Notes under the pieces: generated by a model
Database searches by the model: none
The model's input: the letters and a program-made list of their open reading frames with translations, nothing else
Told to the model about the DNA's origin: nothing
Assembly (NCBI GenBank): GCA_012064385.1
Contig: QRDG01000814.1
Location: 962,671 to 1,026,670 of the forward strand
Length of the DNA stretch: 64,000 nucleotides
From: Puccinellia tenuiflora
Lineage: Eukaryota > Streptophyta > Magnoliopsida > Poales > Poaceae
Reading direction: 5' to 3'
Shown here: piece by piece, positions 54,998 to 64,000 of the stretch
How the letters are laid out: each line of letters opens with the position of its first letter
Numbering within the stretch: the stretch's first letter is position 1
Made by a program: the position numbers and the translations under genes

Positions 54998-57900
54998 TCA
55001 AACTCTACCTCTACCTCTACCTCTATTAGGAGAAATTCCTAGTAAAAAACGGAAACCACGCCGTCCTCCACCGCCACCACCATGATGATATCCTCCATGT
55101 CCTTCACCTCCGCCGCCACCACCACTACCGGCATGATCATATCCTCCATGTGCTTGACCACCACTATGACCATCATTTGCGTGTCCACCACCACCATTAT
55201 GTGAACCACGCCTACCACCATTATTTGAACCATGCCTACCACCATCATTTGACCCACCACGACCATGACTTGCACTTCCACTGCGACCATGGCTTGAATT
55301 CCCACCTTGTTGATGTGTGCTTGAGCCACGAGCATGGCTTCCACCATCGTCATGGTTTGTACCAGGTTGTTCACTTGTACTTCCACCACGACTATGGCTT
55401 CTATATCGTCGACTTGTACTTCCACCTCCTTGACGACTACTTCCAGCAATATCTCCCCTTGATTTTTTCTTGTACTCCCTTGTTCATGACTTGTACTTGC
55501 ACTGAATTCATGTTGGCTTGTTCGAGGCTCTTGAAAATGGTAGTTGCCCCATTCATGAAAACCACCATCCCAATCGTCCATGTCACCTCTAAAGCGCTTC
55601 GTATGACGTCTTCCTAGTTTTGTGACCTTCGTATCTGGATCAGGGTAAAGTGCCGGTCCGTCATATTCTGGCCAAACTGATTGGTCTAGGAAGGGTTCGA
55701 ACCTTCCGGGCCATGTGGCGTGAACTGTTCTAATTGCATACTCATCCAACCTAATATTGTCTGAAAATTCATAACCCACACGTCTTACGCGTCCTGCCGC
55801 CATAAGGTGTGAACATGGGAGATGGTACACTATTGGTCTCGCACATGAACACTCGCCTGCCCTTAGGTGAACCTTGAAGGACCCTCCTCCGAACTGCACA
55901 CCCCCTTGGGTGATCCCCCCGGGTTCGTTGACCTGATATATCAAATCCGTACTATTGAATTCTTCCACAACTTGCGTGTCTGCCTTTCTAGTCTGATATT
56001 CAATCCAATCGTCAAACTTTGGTGCATATTTGTACACGTATGCTTGATCGTCGGCTGGCGACATTTGCTCAGCCGTTACTTGACTATATTTCAGAAAGTA
56101 CGCATTCAATTTCGTGAAGGTATATTCGACGATTGCAGTAACTGGCAATGCACGCACACCCTTTATCACATTGTTAAAACATTCGGCCATATTGCTTGTC
56201 ATCGCCCCGTACCTCCTGCCTTGATAGTCATAAGCCCGTGCCCACTTATTCCTTTCCTCGAAGTTCCTATTAAGAAACTCTTTACCTCCAACGGATGCAA
56301 GACTGAAGATCTTGTCATACAATTTCTTGAAATGACGATGTGTGAACGCGAGACAACAATCCTGAAGCTCGTCAGCTAACTCCTTACTTGCACATGCCCT
56401 ATAGAAGTTAGAGACGAAATGACGCATACACCACCGATGGTGCACACGACCATATCCCGGAATAGAAATATCCACCGCGTTTAGTATCCCTTGGTGTCGA
56501 TCCGATATGATGCAGACCTCTCTTCCCGGTCCAACTACCTTCGTTCTCACTAGGCGAAGGAACCACTCCCAATTTACATTGTTTTCCGCTGACACCAAAG
56601 CGAATGCCATAGGTACCAATCTGTTGCCACCGTCATGCGCTATGGCGACCAACATTGTGCCCCTGAACTTGCCGGTCAGAAAAGTTCCATCGACGGCCAT
56701 TACCGGCCTACAATGTTTAAACGCCTTTATGGACACACCAAATGCCCAAAATGCGCGTCCAAATACATGTACTTCTTCACCGTTGTGCTTTGTAACTTTA
56801 TTGTCCATGGGCTCAACCACATAGACCATATCCGGGTTTGTAGCCTTCATCGCACCCAAAACAAGAGGGAGCCGGTTGTATGATTCTTCCCAATCACCAT
56901 ACAATATTTTGAAGGCGGCTTGCTTGGCCTTCCATGCCTTGCCGTACTGCACTGTGTATCCGTAAAGCCCGTGGACATAACTGATGACGCTCTTAATTGG
57001 GCATGTCGGTAAGATCTTTATGGTATGGGTAATTTGATGGCCTATAAACTCGGAGGTCAATTGACGGTGATCATTCTTAGCGTTCGCCTTGTCTACATTC
57101 TTGGGACGACATCTGTGTGTGAGAACACTATTGGTAAGCTTCCATTGAGGTCCCCCTTTCCCATCTTTCACAGGTCCACCTTTCAAAGGTCTTGCACGGA
57201 CAATCCACGGACAGTTGTTGAAGTCCTCACATCTGACCGTGTAACACACACTCTCGTTTGAGTGCCTCACAACAAATGGTCGATGATGCTTCACCGCGTA
57301 GTCCTTAAGCCAGTTTTGAAGTTCTTCCAAATTCTGGAAAATGGTTCCTTTCCCAACCCCATGGCTGTCTAGATTGGTTTCTTTCTTGGAATATGGCCTT
57401 GGACCTAGAATATCACTTGTGCCACCATCCACAATTGCCTTATCTGCAAGACTTACATCAGCAAACAATGAAGTCCGGTGATCCCGACCAAATGCCCGCA
57501 TAAAAGCTCTTGCTTCCTTAGCCGTCAGTCCATCCTCATCTATTTCTTCCTCTGGGCCTTCGTCCTCCGAGTCAATTGCGTATGATCGGGCATATGGGGT
57601 GTCATGATCCATGTCCGATTCGTAGCAATTAGCTTCCACATCTCCAACATCATGGTTATGGAGATAAGCTTCCGTTTCATGACCCTGACCATCATCTCCC
57701 GTATATTCGTCATCATCGGACTCATCACCCTCCATGGATGCTTGATGACAGTCATAATGGTTATTGAAGACCGGGCTCATAGGTTGGGTCATTGGGGGTT
57801 GGCTCATTCTTGTGTCATACTCTTCAGGCTCCGGATCTACACGTGCCTCATCGTGTCGACCCGGGATACTAGTATCACTTGCGGATGCTTGCTGATTCAA

Positions 57901-58245
57901 GTCAATGTGTCCTCGATCACGAACCTTCCTTCTGGCAAATAACTCAAGAGATTTGTCTTGTGAGTTCAAAACAACCTCCTTGTATGCTTGCCATCGATTT
58001 TCGTTGTCCAGAGGCATCATTTTCCACCGAATGTAATGATCAAACCCAACATTATATCTTCCTTTCAATTCAACTACATCACTCTTCTCCATCCAATTCA
58101 ACTCAATTCGGACCTTCTCCATAACATCGACAAAGCTAGGACTACTCTCAAACACCATCACTATCTCCTCCGGATCGACATAATCAACATCTCCTTTCAT
58201 AAAAGCCGCGAAGTCCACATGATGAACATTCACGATTCTCGACAT
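54998..58245 (-). CDS. MURA-type MULE transposase (one-base deletion in the tail)
   Basis: ATG at 58245; the open frame runs 1,068 codons to 55039. The N-terminus (about 1-110) is a PB1-like or MULE-specific region, followed by an acidic linker (about 170-260). A zinc-ribbon-like block (VRCEDFNNCPWIVRAR, HRCRPKN) comes next. The DDE core has AVDGTFLTGKF (Asp519), IISDRHQG (Asp582) and TSNMAECFNN (Glu688 as candidate third residue). A SWIM finger follows (CSCARP, HLPCSHLMAA, about 797-815). Near 55466, in a run of six A, one base seems lost: the other frame codes a Gly/Ser/His/Arg-rich tail (SRQGGGSTS, GGGGGRRGFRF, RGRGRGRV) ending at 54998, while the present frame is Val/Met-rich nonsense. 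The catalytic part is complete. Confidence 0.9.
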
Positions 58246-58292
58246 CTAACAATACAAAACAATAAAAAATATCCATCACAACCAAATACCAA

Positions 58293-58437
58293 ACCATACC
58301 ATACTAATCTAGGGTTGCAAATTTCTAGGGTTAGGGTTTGGGTCAACCAAATCCCTCACCATACCATACTAATCTACGGTTACAAATTTATAGGGTTAGG
58401 GTTTGGTTGAACCAAATCCCTCACCATACCATACAAA
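58293..58437. repeat. 65-bp tandem repeat in the transposase leader
   Basis: ACCATACCATACTAATCTA starts at 58293 and 58358, and ACCATACCATAC again at 58423, so the period is exactly 65 bp (two full copies and a partial third). Each full copy contains TAGGGTTAGGGTTT, which looks telomeric but is only two repeats long. Confidence 0.85.
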
Positions 58438-58722
58438 TACTTAATCCCACTTCCATAACAAACATATAAGGTCAAGGAAAAACAAAATCTACACAACTTA
58501 GGGTTTCCAAATAGATGCAAAAACAACCAAATGTCAAGATTTAAATTGGACAAAAACGAGAAGAACGGAGGAGATTACCTTGGAGGATCAAAGGGAAACG
58601 AAATCCACGGAGAAAACCCTCCGATTTGGAGGGCAATAGCTAGGGCGACGGGTGGGTATGCCTCTTCTTCGAGTTGGGAGAGTGGAAATGGGTGGGGATA
58701 GCCTCCACAGGGCCGCTGCGGC

Positions 58723-58980
58723 GGCTGATAACCCTAAGTGGCATGGCGCCTTGGGCTAGGGCGCCATGGTAGTTAGTATGGCGCCTTGCCCTGGGGCGTC
58801 ATGGAACTCAGCTGGGGCTGACATGGCCAGTCCATGGCGCCTTTGACCAAGGCGTCATGATTCTTGGTATGGCGCCCTAGGGCCGGGCGCCATGAAAAAG
58901 GGTCAAATCTGAAATTATTTTGAATTTCGGTCCATTTCGTGAAATCTTTTCGAAAAAGGGTCAAATATGGTAAATTTCAC
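58723..58980 (-). repeat. Right terminal inverted repeat of the MULE
   Basis: 258 bp, inverse of the left end, ending AAATTTCAC. The palindromes sit at exactly the same offsets from the end as on the left (first unit 86 bp in, fourth unit ending 239 bp in). It lies upstream of the transposase gene. Confidence 0.93.
58742..58894. repeat. Palindrome array 4 (right terminal repeat, four units)
   Basis: Units at 58742-58768, 58777-58803, 58833-58859 and 58868-58894. Start distances are 35, 56 and 35 bp, the mirror of array 1. Arms vary at single places (GGCGTCATG in the second and third units). Confidence 0.93.
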
Positions 58981-59123
58981 GCCATGTTGGATTGGCTGGG
59001 ACCCGCGTTTGTCCCCACATGTTCCATCCTGTCTACACGGACCAACCAAACTCTACGTCACTCTTACAGTTCACTCCGCCAGCTTCCCTTCCACTCTGCT
59101 CCATGTCCGCTCCCCTCCCCACC

Positions 59124-59683
59124 TAGGGCTGGAATTAAAACTCGAAACTCGCGAGTTAAACGAGCAGATCGGAACTCGACTCGGCTCGACTCGAACTCGT
59201 TGCTAAACGAGCCGAGCCGAGTTTTCATTTTAGACGCTAAACGAGCCGAGCCGAGTTTTCATTTTAGACGCTAAACGAGTTCGAGTTAAACGAGCCGAGT
59301 TCCGAGCTACTCGTTTAGCTCGTTTAACTCGGTAAAATAAAATCGTTACATTATTCTTGTCTTTGTGAATTATTTTACCTCATTATCATAGTTTAACGAC
59401 TAGATAGTACTTAATATTGTCATAGATTGTTTGATAATTGCATCATACATGAATAAATAATTAGAAAAATACATATAAAATCTATTACAATGCATGTTAA
59501 CAGTTTTACCGAGCTAAACGAGTTAAACGAGCAAACTCGCGAGTTTAGCGAGCTGAGCCGAGTTCCAATTTTGAACTCGTTTGTCGAACGAGCCGAGTCG
59601 AGCACTCGAGCCGAGCTCGCTAGTTGACCGAGCTTGAACGAGTCGAGCCGAGCCAGCTCGGCTCGGCTCGAATTCCAGGCCTA
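59124..59683. mobile_element. Non-autonomous hAT element with AACTCG/CGAGTT repeats
   Basis: 560 bp, flanked by the 8-bp duplication TCCCCACC (59116-59123 and 59684-59691). The ends TAGGGCTGGAATT and TAGGCCTGGAATT are inverted repeats. Subterminal sequence is rich in GAGCCGAGC and CTCGTTTA words on both strands. A 34-bp unit starting GCTAAACGAG is repeated at 59202, 59236 and, in part, 59270. No coding sequence. Confidence 0.9.
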
Positions 59684-59700
59684 TCCCCACCCAGTCCACG

Positions 59701-60250
59701 ATGTCGTCCGACGACAACATCAACTTGAATGACCTCGAGCCAGAGGATTCGGATGCGGTAGCGGCAGAATCCGTCATCCCCTACGACAATGACCTCGCCC
59801 TAGAGACGTCGCTCCATGATAACAGCGGATCTAGCTCCCTGCCGTCGTATCTGCGTAGGTACGCGTCGTCTCGCGCTCCACTCCGCCAGCTCGCAGGACC
59901 ACGTCGGCCTTGACCCCACCGGTACAAGCTCCACCGGGCTGGAGGATGGTGCCGGATGGGCCCGACTGGCGGTTGCTGCCCTTGAGCCCGCCTAAACGGA
60001 CGCCGGAGTCCGAGGCACGGGCATATCAGCGCCTGAAGAACATGGACCGCACACTGCCGGTGAAGACATTTGCGGTGGGGACGAACCGACCACCCGGAGG
60101 TCGTGGACAAGTCCATGACCTCCGTGGAGACGGAAGCCCGACGTCGCCGCCACAAGAACGGTGCGACGATGGAGGCCATGGCCGTGTCTAAGCGGGAGGT
60201 AGTGAAGAATGAAGCTGCCGTCTACCTAGCCGACATGCAGGCCTGAGCCA
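59701..60250 (+). pseudogene. Degenerate coding fragment, probably transposon-associated
   Basis: An open stretch starts MSSDDNINLNDLEPEDSDAV at 59701 and stops at 59911-59913. Further coding-like pieces follow in other frames (for example HGRVSKREVVKNEAAVYL-type sequence near 60170-60230). GC content and codon pattern suggest an old protein gene, and the setting suggests an accessory ORF of a grass DNA transposon. I do not recognise the family. The hAT element at 59124-59683 inserted just upstream. Confidence 0.35.
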
Positions 60251-60790
60251 TCCGGATGCTCACAGCTCGGCGCACCTCCAGCCGCAACGGCACCACCGAC
60301 GTCTCCTCCTGTTGGTGCATCGCCTTTGACCGTCGCCCAACCAGAGATGCCAAGGGGAAGGGAAAGGCGCCACCGTGAACTTCGGTGTGTCCGTTTCCAT
60401 GTATATACTGACTTTTGCTGATCATGTCCCTGCAATCTGGTATGTGTATTTTGCTGAACTTGTCTAATTTCCGTGTAAATACTCAGTGGAAGTGATCTAA
60501 TTTCTGCATGTTTGTCCAATGTTTGATAGTTGCTTTGGTGCATGATCCACGTTGTATGTGTTCTATGTTTTCGCATGATTTTGAGGGGTACAATGAGGAG
60601 CGATGGCTGTAGGAGACTAGTTTTGAGGTTGTTCAGACCCTATCCGCGGACACCTTCGGACGTGTCCACGGATAGATAGAGGGCCAAATTTTGCAACCCT
60701 GGTTGGAGATGCTTTTAGGGAACCAAAAAACACATTAGCTATGAATCGTGAAATACGGACTATTCGCCCAAAGGTGACCAAGTTATCTTT
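60251..60790. other. Degenerate region, no gene
   Basis: Includes CATTTTGTC-free AT-rich stretches and a GTCCGCGG-type inverted pair (TATCCGCGGACACC and GTCCACGGATAG, 60641-60677). Probably the end of the same degenerate transposon. Nothing else is supported. Confidence 0.35.
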
Positions 60791-62040
60791 TTATAGGTAT
60801 AAGGGCAATCCAACGGGGCGACCCAAATAGACGCGGAATCTATCTGACTTTCATCCATTTGGATCGTCAGGTGGACATAAAATGTCCGCCCTTGTCCGCA
60901 GGCCCGACAGTGCATCCGACGGTGCCGACCCATATAAATTTAAGATATATTTTAAATCTTCAAAAAAACGACCATTTTGCATTCAATTTTAAGATATTTT
61001 TTATATTAAACGAAATTGAAACTAAATCTAGATGCAAATGCACTGCTCGAGCTACTTCTCACATATAAATCTAGATTCAAACGTAGTGCTCGAGCTACGT
61101 CTCACATATGGCCGGGCTTTTGAGGAACCGACCATATGTCGATGGCCGAAGAGGTCGGCGGCAAGCTCCGGCCGGCCGAAACTTGGCCCACGTTGATGTC
61201 AATAACCGACGTAGGCGGCGTAGAAAGCTCTCCTGGAACATACTCTTGAAATCCCCCAGCCTAGTCGGAATCGATGTTAATGACCGGCCCAGCCGAAGGA
61301 GGTGGCGGTGGAGGTGGTGATAGACACGGAGGCCCACCCCGCCCCATGGACGCTGCGATGGCTGCCTGCATGTCGGGCCAAGGCGGGGTATCCGGCCGGT
61401 CCTCGTCTTCCTCCTCTTGTTATGACTCCAGGTCGTCAGTGGTGGGGAAGAAGCCAGGCATTGTACATGTCCCACACCACGACGTCCCCATAGGGCGACG
61501 ACATGTCGTAATGCGGGTCGCTCCGCTGGCATGGCCTGGTACATCTTGTGGATGTAGTCTCGTCGCAGCAGCCCGGTGAGCGGCGGCACCACCGGGACAT
61601 TGACAATGTTGAGCACCCAACCGACCCGTAGGGAGCAATCAGCCGGCACCGTGACATGGTTGGTTCTACAGCTCCTGCACCGTCATCAGACGACGACCAT
61701 CAGGCGCGTAGGATGGTTGAGGCGGAGACGGAGGTGGCGGCCCGAGTGACGAGCTGGCTTTCCTCGACCCTGCTTCATTGTGGCATAGCCGCACCGATCT
61801 TCCCAGGCCGCAGACTGCTCGCTCCGGCTGGACATACCGGGAGTGGAGGTGGCTAGGGTTTCTCTACCGACGGCGGCGGGAAGGGGGAGGGTGAATGGAG
61901 TGGATAGGGACGGCCCCTGGCATTAAAAGGACATCGTTGATGCGTGGGCCCGGGTGGACATGGGTGGACGCGACGGACATGCTGACCGTCGACGCAAACC
62001 ATGCTCAAATTTGGGTAGACGCAGTCATCCCTGACATCGC
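60791..62040 (-). mobile_element. Degenerate DNA-transposon-like segment with coding remnants
   Basis: Between GGCAATCCAACGGGGCGACCC (read to 60815) and the sequence near 62030, minus-strand pieces look like former coding sequence: FQEYVPGELSTPPTSVIDI and DIWSVPQKPGHM (about 61245-61108) and YDMSSPYGDVVVWDMYNAWL (about 61510-61450). They are separated by stops and frame changes. The opening phrase is common at ends of non-autonomous grass transposons, but no clear matching right end or target duplication was found. Confidence 0.3.
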
Positions 62041-63274
62041 CGTCGGCCAGTTCGCCGAGGAGCAATTCCGGCCGCCGTCGTTACGATACGCCGGAAGCAG
62101 ACGCAGGCTTCCGCCGTCGGACGCATTCGGAATTCCTCCCTGCCGTCGTCGTCGACCAGTCCGTCGTCAACCAGTCCGCCGAGGAGCAGTTCCGGCCGCC
62201 GTCGTAATGGACTAATGGGACGCCCGGCAGCGCGGTACGGCAAACTGCACGAGAAGACGACGGCAGATGCGCGCTTCGCCTCCGGTGGTGAGTGGTGCTG
62301 CCGGTAGCTTCGCCCTCCGCCCTGCCATGGCCGCCGTCCAGATCCCCCCATGGCCGCCATCCGGGGCAGTGCTTCGTCCGCGACCAGAAGCCACCCCTTG
62401 CTCCATGTCCTGTCAGCCGACGCCACCGCGGCGCCGCCACCGCTACAAGCCCAGCACGCCAGCGCCACCGATAGGGTTCGATCGATTGGGGAATCGAGGA
62501 AGGGAGAGAGGCTCGCGTGGGTCGATTGGGTTTCTTTTTTTTTCTTTGACTTGTGTTCCATCGGGGAAGTTGAGACAGGTCAGGAAAGGGTATTTTGGTC
62601 AGCCACGGAATAATTTGACGGAACAGTGAAACGGAACAAACGGTGGTATCATATGAGGCAAAAAAATTAAACAAAGTGTCATATAAGGAAAAAAAAACTT
62701 TCACGGGGCCAAATAAGGAACCCAACTTTCAACGTCATAGAAGGAATTTTCTCAATTTGGATTTCCGTACGGATGAAAAACGATCCGGTGTCCGTTTATA
62801 TCGTTGCCGCGTGGACATAAACTGACACGGGAAGATGAAATGTGTCGTGCGTGCCGTTGGTGTTGACCTAATAACTCTTAGATATTTCTGTATTTGGTTT
62901 TTTGCAAGTTAACCGTAATAATATAGGGTACTACTACTAGAATGGACACAGCATAGGAGTCAATGCGTGTTGTCGTGTGGAGTGGGAGGGTGATGAATTC
63001 ATGGTCAGATAGGATGGAAGCCTGATCCGCTGGCGTCCTTCCTCCTCGAGCGATGTGATCGTCGGTGCCTCCCTGCCGTCCGGCTTTAAATCGCGCGCAC
63101 AGAAATCGCGTTCCTTCTCCGAGCCCCAGCCAGACATTCAAAAGTCTTTCTGGACAGTTCTGAATTCCGGATTTTCCAGAGAACGATCCGGTGTCAAGTT
63201 GAACACCCTGGAGCCGCCACATGTTCTCGATGATATATACAAACATGCAAAATCTTAATTTGAAATACTTTCTA
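62041..63274. other. Non-coding or degenerate region
   Basis: It begins with two copies of a 28-bp direct repeat (GCCGAGGAGCARTTCCGGCC-like) at 62054 and 62178. GC-rich sequence follows to about 62500, then AT-rich sequence. The short open frames overlap each other on both strands and show no recognisable domain. No gene is supported. Confidence 0.4.
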
Positions 63275-63355
63275 CTCCCTCTAAAAAACAACTAGCTACG
63301 TACAACTTGCCAATACGACTCCCGAGTCCCGATAGATTTTTCGGATCAGAGGGAG
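63275..63355. mobile_element. Short Stowaway-like MITE
   Basis: 81 bp between TA dinucleotides with ends CTCCCTCT and AGAGGGAG. The ends fit Stowaway but the interior lacks the usual longer hairpin, so it is probably an internally deleted copy. Confidence 0.5.
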
Positions 63356-63625
63356 TATTTTAAACCATACGAAAATGATAAATGTGTGGTTCTAAGTATA
63401 CACACTTTTAAAACCAAAATATACAAGATTTTGTCATTTCTTTGTAGTTCATAATACAGAGAATTTTGCATGCTTGTAGGATGCATCATTGACTACTACA
63501 CCCAAAAGTTTGTTTCAGATTTTTTTTAAACTTGAAAATACAAGTTTTGAATTAAAAAAAAATAAAGGAACAATCAGAGCTCGATCGGTAGTCAGAAACT
63601 CAGAATGACTTCTCGATGGCATATA

Positions 63626-63795
63626 CTCTATCCGTTCCACAATATAAGATGTTTTAGATATTTCACATGTTGTCTAGATTCGGACTAAAAAAATGGAAAG
63701 TGGGTGAATATACACTAAAACATGTCTAGATACATGTAGTATAAATGTGAATGTAGAAAAAGCCTAAAACATCTTATATTATGGAACGGAGGGAG
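63626..63795. mobile_element. Stowaway MITE
   Basis: 170 bp flanked by TA (63624-63625 and 63796-63797). Inverted repeats are CTCTATCCGTTCCACAATAT and CTCCCTCCGTTCCATAATAT. Same family type as the copy in ICP55 intron 4. Confidence 0.88.
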
Positions 63796-63797
63796 TA

Positions 63798-64000
63798 CAT
63801 AATGCACATCTATTGCACTGGCGGACCCAGTTACCCATCACTGGTTTATAATTTTTCGGTGTCCGCGCTAATGATCTATCGTACAATCAAGTTTAATTCC
63901 AAATATAACTGAAATCTCGACAGATAAACACGAATACGTGAATATATACTTCATAAAAAACCTCACTGAAAACTTCGTCTAATTTCCCGCTTAAAAAAAA
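63798..64000. other. Right edge of the window, no gene
   Basis: AT-rich, with no supported feature. The phrase CTGGCGGACCCAGTTACCC near 63819 may be a remnant of a hAT-type element, but no partner end is in the window. Confidence 0.3.

Larger units (their letters stand above)
47918..58980. mobile_element. Complete 11-kb Mutator-like element with four genes
   Basis: Flanked by the perfect 9-bp duplication GCCATGTTG (47909-47917 and 58981-58989), the Mutator signature. Terminal inverted repeats of 258 bp start GTGAAATTT. It carries a PMD gene (plus), a Transposase_32-like gene (plus), a small coiled-coil gene (minus) and a MURA-type transposase (minus), so the two pairs converge on a central palindrome. 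Seventeen copies of a 27-bp palindrome are spread over the terminal repeats, one promoter and the centre. Two minus-strand genes have one-base deletions; otherwise the element looks autonomous. The intact duplication shows insertion without later end damage. Confidence 0.95.

Noticed and set aside
55455..55475. Programmed frameshifting at the A run in the transposase.
   Set aside because: The site is far downstream near the tail, there is no clear slippery heptamer plus structure, and other one-base losses in the window suggest a simple deletion or sequence error.
58320..58410. Interstitial telomere.
   Set aside because: Only two TTTAGGG-type units occur per 65-bp repeat, so it is a telo-box-like word, not a telomeric tract.
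47918..58980. The 27-bp repeats with short spacers could be read as a CRISPR-like array.
   Set aside because: Units are palindromes with variable centres, linkers are only 8 bp, groups are split among terminal repeats and promoters, and the host is a plant. They are parts of a transposon.
61095..61649. A 184-codon minus-strand open frame.
   Set aside because: The coding-like pieces in this region fall in other frames and are broken by stops, so this long frame is probably chance in GC-rich sequence.

Overview
The window is nuclear DNA from a large-genome grass, most likely a Pooideae cereal or a relative (Triticeae-like). The grounds are Stowaway MITEs with CTCCCTCCGTTCC ends, a Tourist MITE, nested Gypsy and Copia elements, hAT elements and GC-rich single-exon genes beside intron-rich housekeeping genes. 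There is no bacterial or organellar gene organisation. Species was not determined.

Layout. 1-6303: the 3' part of a minus-strand Tat-lineage Gypsy retrotransposon (element A), with an LTR stub, an intact five-exon antisense gene on the plus strand, and integrase debris. 6304 is a single N. 6305-20715: a second Tat-lineage Gypsy (element B, plus strand) with two LTRs, frameshifted gag-pol with two RNase H domains, 190-bp tandem repeats, and an intact six-exon antisense gene carrying polyglutamine. 20716-24851: a minus-strand Copia cut off by element B. 25359-26999: a glycerol-3-phosphate acyltransferase gene. 28357-28428: tRNA-Gly(UCC). 30307-37461: two divergent nuclear genes sharing a 327-bp promoter, a plastid-type ribosomal protein bS6 (minus) and a TrhO-type rhodanese fused to an FSH serine hydrolase (STR6, plus). 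38203-39357: a hAT element inside which a second hAT sits. 39603-41662: a small Copia with 129-bp LTRs. 41928-47187: mitochondrial peptidase ICP55 in 13 exons, one base short of an open frame. 47918-58980: a complete 11,063-bp Mutator-like element (MULE) with a 9-bp target duplication, 258-bp terminal inverted repeats and four genes. 59124-59683: another hAT. The rest is degenerate transposon-derived sequence and two MITEs.

The most unusual signal lies in the MULE. A 27-bp palindrome of the form CATGGCGCC-N9-GGCGCCATG occurs 17 times, in groups whose members start exactly 35 bp apart. It occurs four times in each terminal repeat, three times in front of the second gene, and six times in a 618-bp central palindrome with perfect 274-bp arms lying between convergent genes. 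The spacing holds while the central 9 bp and the 8-bp linkers vary, which suggests a phased protein-binding array belonging to this element.

Second, both Gypsy elements carry antisense genes with normal plant splice sites. Their joined exons give uninterrupted frames of 1,058 and 1,154 codons although both pol regions are broken. Third, element B has unrelated sequence on its two sides, an N at its left edge and a left LTR rich in small deletions, and single-base deletions recur in otherwise good frames. Base-level or joining errors in the assembly should therefore be excluded before any gene here is called dead.
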